Assembly (NCBI RefSeq): GCF_009301415.1
Contig: NZ_CP045072.1
Span: 1,727,001-1,791,000 of the forward strand
Direction: 5' to 3'
DNA: 64,000 nucleotides
Origin: Paracoccus kondratievae
GTDB taxonomy: Bacteria; Pseudomonadota; Alphaproteobacteria; Rhodobacterales; Rhodobacteraceae
This document shows, piece by piece, positions 27,520 to 36,365 of this stretch. The translations under genes and the position numbers were made by a program. The notes beneath the pieces were generated by a model. It worked only from the letters and a program-made list of their open reading frames with translations, searched no databases and was not told the DNA's origin. Numbering within the stretch: position 1 is the first letter of the stretch; every line of letters begins with the position of its first letter.

Positions 27520-29148
27520 TCAGCCCTTCTTCAGCCGGCTTTCGATCAGCAAATCAGCCTCGTCCAGAATCGGATGGGCGACCGAGGCGATATGCGCATT
27601 CACCCGCTTGAGGTCGCGCAGAATGTCCAGATGCAGCGAAGAGGTCTGCTGGCTGTCAGCCCGCCCCTCACGCAAGCGCATCAGATGGCGCTGCGCCGAC
27701 ATGCGCTCAAGCCGCCGAATCTCGACCTTTTCTTCCATCAACTGACGGGCCAGATCACGGTCACGGGTCATAAAGATGGTCTGAGCCAGACGCAGATTCT
27801 CGATGGTCATCAGGAACAGCACATCGAGCTCGCGGAAGCCCTCCTCCGAAAAACGCAGAGACAGCACCGCTTTCTTGCGCAACTCGGGACCCAGTCCCTT
27901 GTCGATAATGTCGCCGACATGTTCAAGGTTGATGACATAGTCGAGGATGGTGATAGCCTGCCGCCGCTCATCCTCACCAGCATCGCGGCCAAGGCGGGAC
28001 AGAAAGCTTTTGATCTCTTGCTGCATGCGGTCGACACGCTCTTCCAGCACAGCGACCTCGGCCAGCGGAGCATCATCGCTGCGCTCAAACGCGGTATGGG
28101 CTTGCTGCAACATCCGCTCGACCACATCGCCGATCGCCAGCGCCGCGCGGCTTGCCCGGCCCAGCGCCACAGCAGGTGTGTCAAGCGCGCTGCCGTCCAG
28201 CAGCTGAACTTCGATTGGCGGTGTCTGTTCGTCTTCGCGCACCAGCTTGGCAGTCAGGCGCGACACCAGCCCGGCAAAGGGCCAGATCACCGCCGCCAGC
28301 ACGAGGTTAAAGGCCAGATGCGCCTCAACCGCCAGCCCGGTTTCAGGCAGCGGCATAGCGGTCAGCGCCAGCGCCGCCTGCCCAGCCAAAGGTAGCGCGA
28401 CCATGCAGCCAACCCCACGCACGATCAGGTTGCCCAGCGCCACGCGCCGTGCTGCAATCCCCTGTCCCACGGTCGCAAGCACCGGCGGAATCGCACCGCC
28501 AAGGTTTGCGCCCAGCACCAGAACCACCGTCAGCGCCGGGTCCATGCCCAGCGACAGCACCAGCATCACCACCGCCAGCGAGGATGAGCAGATCACCGCA
28601 AGCCCAGCCGCCATGGCCAGGGCCACCGGCCACGCATTGCTCAGCATGGCCAGAAAAGCCGCCATTGCTACCGATTCACGCAAGGGTTCGGTCGCCTGGC
28701 TAAGCAGCGCGAGAGACAGCAGCATCAGCGCAATGCCGATCAGCGCCAACCCCGCCCCTGAGAGCGAGCGACGATCCTGCCGGCGCAGGATATAACCCAC
28801 AAGCAGCATCACCGGCACCAGCGCCTCAATCCCCGAGGCGACGATCCAGGCGGTCAGCGCCGTACCCAGATTCGCCCCAAGCAGCACGATCTGGCCCATT
28901 CGGGGCTGGATCATGCCGCGATCCGCGAAAGAGGCCGTCATCAAAGCCGTCGCGGTCGAGCTTTGCAGCCCCAGCGTCGCAACCAGACCCGAAATAAACG
29001 CGCGCGGCCCGTTCTTTGTGCCCCGGCCCAGCACCATCTTCAGCTTGACGCCAAAGGCACGAACCATCCCGTCGCGCACCAGCCCCAGCCCAAAGAGCAG
29101 CAGCGCCACCGCACCGGCCAGCTGAAACATGACGGACAAGGACTGCAC
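27520..29148 (-). CDS. Na+/phosphate cotransporter family protein with PhoU-like tail
   Basis: A 542-residue membrane protein. Two inverted repeats carry the QSSTATA-type motif (GLQSSTATALMTASFAD near residue 60 and ICSSSLAVVMLVLSLG near 185), each followed by GANLG. About eight to ten membrane segments lie in residues 1-300. Residues ~330-520 are a soluble helical PhoU-like domain (AVLEERVDRMQQEIKSFLSRL, YVINLEHVGDIIDKGL). NptA/YjbB-type proteins carry phosphate with sodium; the bacterial YjbB form is thought to export phosphate. It is monocistronic. Confidence 0.92.
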   Translation of the reverse strand: MQSLSVMFQLAGAVALLLFGLGLVRDGMVRAFGVKLKMVLGRGTKNGPRAFISGLVATLGLQSSTATALMTASFADRGMIQPRMGQIVLLGANLGTALTAWIVASGIEALVPVMLLVGYILRRQDRRSLSGAGLALIGIALMLLSLALLSQATEPLRESVAMAAFLAMLSNAWPVALAMAAGLAVICSSSLAVVMLVLSLGMDPALTVVLVLGANLGGAIPPVLATVGQGIAARRVALGNLIVRGVGCMVALPLAGQAALALTAMPLPETGLAVEAHLAFNLVLAAVIWPFAGLVSRLTAKLVREDEQTPPIEVQLLDGSALDTPAVALGRASRAALAIGDVVERMLQQAHTAFERSDDAPLAEVAVLEERVDRMQQEIKSFLSRLGRDAGEDERRQAITILDYVINLEHVGDIIDKGLGPELRKKAVLSLRFSEEGFRELDVLFLMTIENLRLAQTIFMTRDRDLARQLMEEKVEIRRLERMSAQRHLMRLREGRADSQQTSSLHLDILRDLKRVNAHIASVAHPILDEADLLIESRLKKG

Positions 29149-29273
29149 GACTGATAACCTCCTGCCGCACCATTATGATGCGTGCTTTTTTACAAATATC
29201 TGGCCCGTTGCGGCGACGCGTCAACGGATACCAAGAATGTTAAATGTTTCCCGACACTACAGTCGCAGCGTTG

Positions 29274-30020
29274 TCACATTACTGCCGCATTTGCAGGCAC
29301 CGGGATCGGCTCGCGCCCGCCTTCGGTCAGAAGATGCAGGCCCGTGTCGTCAAAAACGACGGCACTGAGCGGGCCACCATAGGCCGCCCCGGTGTCAATG
29401 GCCAGCCTGTTGCCAAAATGTGTCACTTTGCCGACCGGAGTGTGACCATGCACGACCAGCACCCCATGGTCACTGGCGTCATCCAGAAAGCCTTTGCGGA
29501 TCCAGACAAGATCATGCTCGGTCTGCTGCGACAGATCCACACCGGGACGAATGCCGGCATGGACAAACAGCGCCTGCGGTATCAGGTGCCACAGCGGCAG
29601 GGCAGAGAGCCAGCGCAGATGCACCTCGGGCACCGCGCGCAGCACATCTGCGTGGGTACGGACATGATCGCGGATCTCGACCCCATAGGCGGCCAGCGTC
29701 TCGGCCGCACCCAGCGATTCATGGTCCAGCCAATGCCGCCCCGAGCTCAGGCCGGGATCAATCCAGCCAGGCTCGACGGCAAAACGCGGCAGGAAACGGT
29801 CGTGATTGCCGCGCAAGACGATCCATGGCCGCCCCTCGGCCTGCCCCCGCATCAGATGTTCGACCACCGCCCGCGAATCCGGCCCCCGGTCCAGCAGATC
29901 GCCGACATGCACCACGGTCCCGCCGCCGCCATGCGCGGCATCATCCCGCGCGATCAGCTCATGCGCCGCGCGCAACAGTTCGATATGGCCGTGGATGTCT
30001 CCAATGGCATAGGTCCGCAT
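29274..30020 (-). CDS. serine/threonine-type metallophosphatase
   Basis: A 248-residue calcineurin-like phosphoesterase of the bacteriophage-lambda/PrpA type. The metal-binding motifs are complete: GDIHGH (residue 7), GDLLDRGPDS (~42), LRGNHDRF (~73), plus the later VHAGIRPGVDL and VVHGHTPV histidines. It begins directly with MRTYAIGDIHG. It is upstream of and on the same strand as the Na/Pi gene, with ~125 bp between, and downstream of serA's terminator. The substrate is not predictable. Confidence 0.9.
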   Translation of the reverse strand: MRTYAIGDIHGHIELLRAAHELIARDDAAHGGGGTVVHVGDLLDRGPDSRAVVEHLMRGQAEGRPWIVLRGNHDRFLPRFAVEPGWIDPGLSSGRHWLDHESLGAAETLAAYGVEIRDHVRTHADVLRAVPEVHLRWLSALPLWHLIPQALFVHAGIRPGVDLSQQTEHDLVWIRKGFLDDASDHGVLVVHGHTPVGKVTHFGNRLAIDTGAAYGGPLSAVVFDDTGLHLLTEGGREPIPVPANAAVM

Positions 30021-30040
30021 GCCGCCCTCACAAATGAAAA

Positions 30041-30062
30041 CCCCCGGAACCTAGTCCGGGGG
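30041..30062 (-). terminator. rho-independent terminator of serA
   Basis: Read on the minus strand: an 8-base stem CCCCCGGA / TCCGGGGG with a 6-base loop, followed by TTTT. It lies 10 bases after the serA stop codon. Confidence 0.85.
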
Positions 30063-30072
30063 CTGGAAAGGT

Positions 30073-31662
30073 TCAAACCTCGAAATACATTGGCCGGACC
30101 TGCAGGAACTTTCCGGTGGCGCGCAAGGCCTCCAACGCTTCAGGCTTCAGAGCTTCGTCAAGGTAAAGGATCGCGATTGCATCATCGCCAGCCTTGGTAC
30201 GACCAAGGGTAAAGTTGGCGATGTTGACGCCCAGATCACCCAGCGTCGCCCCCAGCGCCCCGATCACACCCGGGACGTCCTTGTTGCGGGTGTAAAGCAT
30301 GTATTGCCCGATTTCTGCGTCGACATTGATGCCACGGATCTGGATAAAGCGCGGTTTGCCGTCGCTGAACACCGTGCCCGCGATCGAGCGTTCACGCGTG
30401 TCGGTAACCACGGTTGCCTTGATGTAACCGTCAAAGACACCCGACTTGGCCTGGGTGGTGGTCGCCACCTGCACCCCGCGCTCAGCCGCCATGACCGGGG
30501 CCGAGACCATGTTCACATCCGGGTTGGTCGCCTTCATCACCCCGGCAATCACCGAAGCGTTCAGCGCCTTAAGGTTCATCTCCGAGGTCACGCCGTCATA
30601 AAGCACATTGATCGCCTTGATCGGCTCGTCGGTCATCTGGCCGATAAAAGCTCCCAGATGGCCTGCAAGCTTCAGCCACGGCCCCATCACCGCCGCCTCT
30701 TCGGCAGTGACCGAGGGCATGTTCAGCGCATTCTGCACCGCGCCGGTCAGCAGATAATCCGACATCTGCTCAGCGACTTGCAGGGCGACATTCTCTTGCG
30801 CCTCGGTGGTCGAAGCGCCCAGATGCGGCGTCACCACGACGTTCGGCAACCCGAACAGCGGGCTTTCGGTCGCAGGCTCGGTCGCAAATACATCAAGCGC
30901 AGCCCCGGCCACATGGCCCGATTTCAGCAGATCAGCCAGCGCCCTCTCATCAATCAGCCCACCACGGGCAGCGTTGACGATGCGCACCCCCTTCCTGGTC
31001 TTCTCCAGATTCTCGCGCGACAGAATGTTGCGGGTCTTGTCGGTCAGGGGCACATGCAGCGTAATAAAATCAGCCTTGGCCAGCAGCTCGTCCAGCTCGA
31101 CCTTCTTGACGCCCAGCTCCTTGGCGCGATCTTCCGACAGGAAGGGGTCATAGGCCAGGACCTTCATCTTCAGCCCCAACGCGCGGTCAATGACGATCGA
31201 GCCGATGTTTCCCGCCCCGATGACGCCCAGCGTCTTGTTAAAGACCTCGACACCCATAAAGCGGTTTTTCTCCCACTTGCCCTCATGGGTCGAAACGCTG
31301 GCCTCGGGCAATTGACGGGCAACGGCGAACATCAGCGCAATGGCATGTTCGGCGGTGGTGACCGAGTTGCCAAAAGGCGTGTTCATCACGATCACACCTT
31401 TTTTCGAGGCAGCCGGAATATCGACATTGTCCACCCCGATACCGGCACGGCCGATCACCTTCAGACGAGTGGCATTTTCCAGCAGCTTCGCCGTCACCTT
31501 CGTGGCCGAGCGAATGGCCAGACCGTCATATTCACCGATGATCTCAGCCAGCTTGTCTTTATCCTTGCCGACGTCGGGCAGATAATCGACTTCAACGCCG
31601 CGATCACGGAAAATCTGCACGGCGGTTTCCGAAAGCTTGTCCGAAACAAGAACCTTGGGCAT
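30073..31662 (-). CDS. serA: D-3-phosphoglycerate dehydrogenase
   Basis: A 529-residue enzyme catalysing the first step of serine synthesis (3-phosphoglycerate to 3-phosphohydroxypyruvate, NAD-dependent). The NAD-binding motif is GVIGAGNIGSIVIDRALGLKMKV (~145). Catalytic Arg lies in NAARGGLIDERAL, Glu in the following segment, His in VVTPHLGASTTEAQ. An intervening domain and a C-terminal ACT domain (MLYTRNKDVPGVIGALGATL) make it the long, type I form. It lies 114 bp downstream of serC on the same strand. Confidence 0.97.
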   Translation of the reverse strand: MPKVLVSDKLSETAVQIFRDRGVEVDYLPDVGKDKDKLAEIIGEYDGLAIRSATKVTAKLLENATRLKVIGRAGIGVDNVDIPAASKKGVIVMNTPFGNSVTTAEHAIALMFAVARQLPEASVSTHEGKWEKNRFMGVEVFNKTLGVIGAGNIGSIVIDRALGLKMKVLAYDPFLSEDRAKELGVKKVELDELLAKADFITLHVPLTDKTRNILSRENLEKTRKGVRIVNAARGGLIDERALADLLKSGHVAGAALDVFATEPATESPLFGLPNVVVTPHLGASTTEAQENVALQVAEQMSDYLLTGAVQNALNMPSVTAEEAAVMGPWLKLAGHLGAFIGQMTDEPIKAINVLYDGVTSEMNLKALNASVIAGVMKATNPDVNMVSAPVMAAERGVQVATTTQAKSGVFDGYIKATVVTDTRERSIAGTVFSDGKPRFIQIRGINVDAEIGQYMLYTRNKDVPGVIGALGATLGDLGVNIANFTLGRTKAGDDAIAILYLDEALKPEALEALRATGKFLQVRPMYFEV

Positions 31663-31720
31663 TTCTCTATCCTCTGGATATACAGGGCCGGCGCGGGAAA
31701 ACGCCCCCCGCGCGAGTGTT

Positions 31721-31763
31721 TCTTTCGTGAATAAATATCCCGGGGTCCGGGGCAGCGCCCCGG
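31721..31763 (-). repeat. GC hairpin followed by GGGATATTT element downstream of serC
   Basis: Minus strand: hairpin CCGGGGC-loop-GCCCCGG (31747-31763), then CGGGATATTTATTCACGAAAGA (31721-31742). A near copy of the second part, 18 of 22 bases, occurs after aapP at 49351-49373. It resembles the hairpin-plus-ATATTT units that recur downstream of genes in Rhodobacteraceae; probably a transcript 3'-end element. Confidence 0.6.
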
Positions 31764-31776
31764 TCCGGCAGATCGC

Positions 31777-32931
31777 TCAGGCAGCCTCGGCCTGCGCCTC
31801 GATCTCGGCCTCAAAGGCATATTCGATCCAAGGCATCAGCGCCGCGACATCCGAGGTCTCAACGGTCGAGCCGCACCAGATCCGCAAACCGGGAGGTGCA
31901 TCGCGATAGGCGCCGGCGTCCAGCGCCACGCCCTCTTTCTCCAATCGCTTGGCAACGGCCTTGGCAAAAGCTGCGCCATCCCTGATGCGCGGATCGGTAA
32001 ATTTCAGGCAGACCGAAGTGGTCGAGGCCGTCGCCGGGTCCTCGGCCAGATCAGCGATCCAATCCTTATCGGCGATGAAATCGCGCACGGCCTGTGCATT
32101 GGCCTCGGCCCGGGCGATCAGCGCCTTGCGGCCGCCAAGCGACTTGGCCCATTTCAGCGCCACCAGATAATCCTCGACGCACAGCATCGACGGCGTGTTG
32201 ATGGTCTCGCCCTTAAAGATGCCCTCGATCAGCTTTCCGCCCTTGGTCATGCGGAAAATCTTGGGCAGCGGCCAGGCGGGGGTATAGCTTTCCAGCCGCT
32301 CGACAGCGCGCGGGCTCAGGATCAGCACACCATGCGCACCCTCGCCGCCCAGAACTTTCTGCCAGCTAAAGGTCACCACATCCAGCTTGTCAAAGGGCAG
32401 ATCCATCGCGAATGCAGCCGAGGTCGCGTCACAGATGGTCAGCCCGTCGCGGTTTGCCGGAATCGCATCGCCATTCGGCACCCGCACGCCCGAGGTCGTG
32501 CCGTTCCAGGTAAAGACAACATCATTGTTGAAGTCGACTTCGGCGAAATCGACGATCTTGCCGTAATCAGCCTTGCGCACCACTGCATCCAGCTTCAGCT
32601 GCTTGACCACGTCGGTCACCCAGCCTTCGCCAAAGCTTTCCCAGGCCAGCATCTCGACCTTGCGTGCGCCCAGAAGCGACCACAGCGCCATCTCGACCGC
32701 GCCGGTGTCCGAGGCAGGCACGATGCCGATACGGTAATCGGCCGGCACGCCCAGAATCTCGCGGGTCAGGTCGATGGCCTCGGCCAGCTTGGCCTTACCG
32801 ATAGCTGCGCGATGCGACCGGCCCAAGGGGGCGTCGGCAAGCATGTCCAGCGAATAATGGGGGATCTTGGCGCAGGGGCCCGAAGAAAAGCGCGGATTGG
32901 CCGGCCGCGCGGCCGGAGCAGTCTTGCTCAT
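31777..32931 (-). CDS. serC: phosphoserine aminotransferase
   Basis: A 384-residue PLP enzyme that converts 3-phosphohydroxypyruvate and glutamate to phosphoserine. The PLP lysine is in [19 protein letters not shown] (~200). [15 protein letters not shown] and [13 protein letters not shown] match the alphaproteobacterial long form (Methanosarcina-like SerC family). Its start codon directly follows the conserved leader RNA. It forms a unit with serA downstream. Confidence 0.96.
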   Translation of the reverse strand: MSKTAPAARPANPRFSSGPCAKIPHYSLDMLADAPLGRSHRAAIGKAKLAEAIDLTREILGVPADYRIGIVPASDTGAVEMALWSLLGARKVEMLAWESFGEGWVTDVVKQLKLDAVVRKADYGKIVDFAEVDFNNDVVFTWNGTTSGVRVPNGDAIPANRDGLTICDATSAAFAMDLPFDKLDVVTFSWQKVLGGEGAHGVLILSPRAVERLESYTPAWPLPKIFRMTKGGKLIEGIFKGETINTPSMLCVEDYLVALKWAKSLGGRKALIARAEANAQAVRDFIADKDWIADLAEDPATASTTSVCLKFTDPRIRDGAAFAKAVAKRLEKEGVALDAGAYRDAPPGLRIWCGSTVETSDVAALMPWIEYAFEAEIEAQAEAA

Positions 32932-33000
32932 GATGTTAGCCTTCCAGCTATAAGCGCCGCGTTGGGGCGGCGTGTCCCGCGAACGGCTCTACTACCCGGC
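32932..33000 (-). ncRNA. serC leader RNA element
   Basis: The 69 bases before the serC ATG look like the alphaproteobacterial serC motif (Rfam RF00517 as I remember it). On the minus strand: GTAGAGCCGTTCGCGGGACA, then hairpin CGCCGC-CCCAAC-GCGGCG (32955-32960 with 32967-32972), CTTATAGC, GGAAGG (the ribosome-binding site) inside a TAGC/GCTA mini-hairpin, and AACATC next to the ATG. The match is from memory of the consensus, not a covariance search. The ligand, if any, is unknown; control of serC translation is the obvious role. Confidence 0.75.
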
Positions 33001-33123
33001 CGGGATTCTCGCAAGGAAAATTTGCAAGCAATGTTTGCGACAGTTTGGCGGCACGATTCCGACGATTGATCCCCCGCAGCGCATTGGCTAGTGCTGCCGC
33101 AAACAACCGCCCCGGGGGCCCTT

Positions 33124-33999
33124 ATGTTCACCGTCACCCTTCTTGCCGCGCCCAGCCGGGCGGACCTCTCCCCCTCGCTGGTCGATGAGCTGTGCAGCGC
33201 CTGGAACGGCGGCCATGTGATCTGGCTGGCTGCCGGCATCGCCGCCGAATTCCCGCTGCCTGCCGAGCCCGTAGATTTCTGGCAGGTGTGGGAACAGCTT
33301 CAGGCCCGGGGCTTTGATATCGCGATCCAGCCGACCCAGGGCCGGCGCAAGGCGGTGCTGCTGGCCGATATGGATTCGACGATGATCCAGCAGGAATGCA
33401 TCGACGAACTCGCCGCGGTCGCCGGAGCAGGCGAACGTGTCGCAGCCATCACCGCCCGCGCCATGAACGGCGAGCTGAACTTTCACGAGGCACTGCTGGC
33501 CCGGGTCGGTCTGCTGGCCGGCCTGCCCGAAACCGCGATCCGCGAGGTGCTCGACACGCGCATCACCCTTGCTCCGGGGGGACGCGAACTGGTTGCAACC
33601 ATGCGCGCGCAGGGCGCCTATACCGCGCTCGTCTCGGGCGGGTTCACCGATTTCACTGGCCCGATTGCACGCACACTTGGCTTTGACGAGCATCGCGCCA
33701 ACACCCTTTTGGCCGAAGGCGGTGTCCTGACCGGACAAGTCACCCTGCCGATCCTTGGACGAGAAGCCAAGGTCGAGGCGCTGAACGATATCACCGCCGC
33801 CCGCGGCCTTTCGGCCGCCGATGTGCTGGCGGTCGGCGACGGCGCGAACGACCTCGGCATGCTGGAACTGGCTGGCATGGGGGTCGCGCTGCATGCCAAA
33901 CCGGCGGTCGCAGCGCAGGTCGGCTTGCGAATCAACCACGGCGATCTGACCGCGCTTTTATATCTGCAAGGCTACGCGGCCGAAGAATTTGTCGGCTAG
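33124..33999 (+). CDS. serB: phosphoserine phosphatase
   Basis: A 291-residue HAD phosphatase making serine from phosphoserine. HAD motif I is VLLADMDSTMIQQECIDELA (~83), motif II is ALVSGGFTDFTGPIA, motif III/IV is LAVGDGANDLGML. An N-terminal ~80-residue regulatory region precedes the catalytic part. I start at MFTVTLLAAPSRA (33124), since the frame upstream (33091) is nonconserved. It is divergent from serC, so all three steps of serine synthesis are together. Confidence 0.95.
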   Translation: MFTVTLLAAPSRADLSPSLVDELCSAWNGGHVIWLAAGIAAEFPLPAEPVDFWQVWEQLQARGFDIAIQPTQGRRKAVLLADMDSTMIQQECIDELAAVAGAGERVAAITARAMNGELNFHEALLARVGLLAGLPETAIREVLDTRITLAPGGRELVATMRAQGAYTALVSGGFTDFTGPIARTLGFDEHRANTLLAEGGVLTGQVTLPILGREAKVEALNDITAARGLSAADVLAVGDGANDLGMLELAGMGVALHAKPAVAAQVGLRINHGDLTALLYLQGYAAEEFVG

Positions 34000-34093
34000 A
34001 AATGTCAAATTTGTCGCATCTTCTTGCTCCAAAGAGCAAATTCCGGCCTCAAGCGAACTTGCGGCCATGACCGTTCGGTGACAGAAGCAGAAA

Positions 34094-34786
34094 ATGACTC
34101 CGCGCCTTAAAGCTTTGACCGTGCATCTTCTGACCGCTACTGGAGCGGTTCTGTCGATGCTTGCGCTGCTGGCCGCCGTTCGTGGCGACTGGTCGCAGAT
34201 GTTCTTCTGGCTGGTCATCGCGCTGATCGTCGATGGCGTCGACGGCCCCCTGGCGCGGCGTTATCACGTCAAAATCAACTGGCCGACCTATGACGGCGTG
34301 TTGATGGACCTGATCATCGACTACCTGACCTATGTGTTCATCCCGGCCTATGCGCTGTTCATGTCGGGGCTTTTGCCCGGCTGGACCGGCTGGATTGCCA
34401 TCATCGCGATCACCTATGGCAGTGTGATTTATTTCGCTGACACGCGGATGAAAACCCGGGACAATTCCTTTGCCGGCTTTCCCGCCTGCTGGAACATGGT
34501 CGTGCTGGTGCTTTTCGCGCTCAAGCCGAATTTCTGGGTCATCCTGGCCATCGTGGTGGCGCTGACCGTGACCATGTTCACCAACGTAAAATTCATCCAC
34601 CCGGTACGAACCAAACGCTGGCGGCTGGTATCTCTGCCCGTCACCGTTGCCTGGGTCGTCTTTGCAGTCTGGGCGGTTCTGGTCGATTTTCACCCCGACA
34701 GTTTTGCCCGCTGGGGCCTGCTGCTTAGTTCGCTGTGGCTGATGTTTGCCGGTCTGGCCCAGCAACTGACTGAGCGGCGGACTTGA
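34094..34786 (+). CDS. pcs: phosphatidylcholine synthase
   Basis: A 230-residue membrane enzyme that condenses CDP-diacylglycerol with choline to give phosphatidylcholine directly, a route found mainly in alphaproteobacteria. The CDP-alcohol phosphotransferase motif is present as DGVDGPLAR then GVLMDLIIDY (~50-80). Pcs-specific segments WPTYDGVLMD, ADTRMKTRDNSFAGFPACWN and KFIHPVRTKRWR follow, within about eight membrane spans. It is monocistronic between serB and a binding-protein gene. Confidence 0.95.
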   Translation: MTPRLKALTVHLLTATGAVLSMLALLAAVRGDWSQMFFWLVIALIVDGVDGPLARRYHVKINWPTYDGVLMDLIIDYLTYVFIPAYALFMSGLLPGWTGWIAIIAITYGSVIYFADTRMKTRDNSFAGFPACWNMVVLVLFALKPNFWVILAIVVALTVTMFTNVKFIHPVRTKRWRLVSLPVTVAWVVFAVWAVLVDFHPDSFARWGLLLSSLWLMFAGLAQQLTERRT

Positions 34787-34842
34787 TCAAAGACCATTTT
34801 CCCCGGAAGGTGCCAGGCTAAGGATAGCCGAAGGGGAGCAGG

Positions 34843-36312
34843 ATGTTCGCAAGATTCAAGCTGGCCGCAGCAGCGGCGGCAATGCTGTGCACGCCAGCAC
34901 TGGCAGCACCCGATTCGATCACATTGGGCATGGTGCTGGAGCCGCCGAATCTTGACCCCACCGGGGGTGCAGCGGCCGCGATCGACGAAGTTGTCTATGC
35001 CAATGTCTTCGAGGGGCTGACCCGCATCGCCCCGGACGGCAGCGTCCAGCCCGGCCTTGCCGAAAGCTGGGACAGCTCTGACGGCAAGACCTACACCTTT
35101 CACCTGCGCCCGGGTGTGACCTTTCACGACGGCAGCGCCTTTGACGCGCAGGACGTGATCTTTTCGCTGGACCGCGCCCGGGCTGACGACAGCACCAACG
35201 CCCAGAAGGTCCTGTTCGAGGGGATCGAGACGGTTGAGGCCGTTGACCCTCTCACCGTCCGCGTCACGCTGAAATCCCCCGATGGCGGCTTTCCTTTCAA
35301 GATGGCCTGGGGCGATGCGGTGATGGTGGATGAGGCCAGCATCAAGGACATCGCCACCCAACCGGTCGGCACCGGCCCCTTTCGCTTTGGCGAATGGAAA
35401 CAGGGCGATCATGTGCGACTGGACGCCTTTGACGGCTATTGGGGGCAAAAACCGGCGCTTAAATCCGCCACCTTCCGCTTTATCGGCGATCCGACCGCCG
35501 CCTTTGCCGCGCTGATGGCCGGGGATATCGACTCCTTTCCGATCTATCCTGCGCCCGAGACACTGTCTCAGCTTGAGGCGGACCCGCGCTTTCGCATCCT
35601 CACAGGCACGACCGAGGGCGAAACCATTCTGGCCATGAACCACAAAAACCCCGCCCTGGCCGATATCCGGGTGCGTCAGGCCATCGCCCATGCGATCAAC
35701 CGCCAGGAGATCATCGACGGTGCGATGTTCGGCTATGGCACCCCCATCGGCACCCATTTCGCGCCGCATCACCCCGATTACGTCGATCTGACAGCGAAAT
35801 CGCAATACGATCCCGAACAGTCGAAAAAGCTGCTGGCCGAGGCTGGCACCGGGGATCTGACCCTGCGCCTTGCCCTGCCCCCAACCCCCTATGCCCGCCG
35901 GGGCGGCGAGATCGTCGCGGCAGAGCTGCGCGCCGTCGGTATTCAGACCCAGATCACCAATATGGAATGGGCGCAGTGGCTTGAGCAGGTTTTCAAGAAT
36001 GCCGATTACGATCTGACCATCATCAGCCATGTCGAGCCGATGGATATCGGCATCTATGGCCGCAAGGACTATTATTTCAACTACACCAACGCAGGCTTTG
36101 ATGAGGTGATGGCTCGTCTTGACGCCACCACCGACCCGGCAGAGCGTTCGGCACTGCTGAAACAGGCGCAAGAGATTTTGGCGGGGGATTATGCCAACGC
36201 CTTCCTGTTCCAGCTTGCCAAGACCGGCGTCGCCAAGGCCGAAATCGAAGGGCTGTGGGACAACTCTCCTATGCCGGCAAATGACCTGACCCAGGTGCGG
36301 TGGAAGGAATAA
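34843..36312 (+). CDS. ABC transporter substrate-binding protein, family 5 (peptide type)
   Basis: A 489-residue periplasmic protein with signal peptide MFARFKLAAAAAAMLCTPALA. Family 5 (DppA/OppA) marks are LDPTGGAAAAIDEVVYANVFEGL, LAESWDSSDGKTYTFHLRPGVTFHDG, VGTGPFRFGEWKQGDHV, DIRVRQAIAHAINRQEII and QSKKLLAEAG. Substrates of the family include di- and oligopeptides, nickel, glutathione and opines. No permease gene adjoins it; the matching dppBC-like and fused ATPase genes lacking a binding protein begin at 42539, so they are probably partners. A terminator follows. Confidence 0.9.
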   Translation: MFARFKLAAAAAAMLCTPALAAPDSITLGMVLEPPNLDPTGGAAAAIDEVVYANVFEGLTRIAPDGSVQPGLAESWDSSDGKTYTFHLRPGVTFHDGSAFDAQDVIFSLDRARADDSTNAQKVLFEGIETVEAVDPLTVRVTLKSPDGGFPFKMAWGDAVMVDEASIKDIATQPVGTGPFRFGEWKQGDHVRLDAFDGYWGQKPALKSATFRFIGDPTAAFAALMAGDIDSFPIYPAPETLSQLEADPRFRILTGTTEGETILAMNHKNPALADIRVRQAIAHAINRQEIIDGAMFGYGTPIGTHFAPHHPDYVDLTAKSQYDPEQSKKLLAEAGTGDLTLRLALPPTPYARRGGEIVAAELRAVGIQTQITNMEWAQWLEQVFKNADYDLTIISHVEPMDIGIYGRKDYYFNYTNAGFDEVMARLDATTDPAERSALLKQAQEILAGDYANAFLFQLAKTGVAKAEIEGLWDNSPMPANDLTQVRWKE

Positions 36313-36340
36313 CCCCCCGGCTCCAGCTGGCAAGCCCTGG

Positions 36341-36365
36341 AAAACGCCGTTCAAAGCGGCGTTTT
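36341..36365. terminator. bidirectional hairpin terminator
   Basis: AAAACGCCG (36341-36349), 7-base loop, CGGCGTTTT (36357-36365). A-run on one side and T-run on the other suit termination of both the binding-protein gene (plus) and the lytic transglycosylase gene (minus), whose stop codon starts at 36366. Confidence 0.85.

Noticed and set aside
29260..29300. TTGTCACATTACTGCCGCAT as a Pho box for the Na/Pi gene
   Set aside because: Only partial match to CTGTCAT repeats, and most of it lies inside the coding end of the phosphatase gene.
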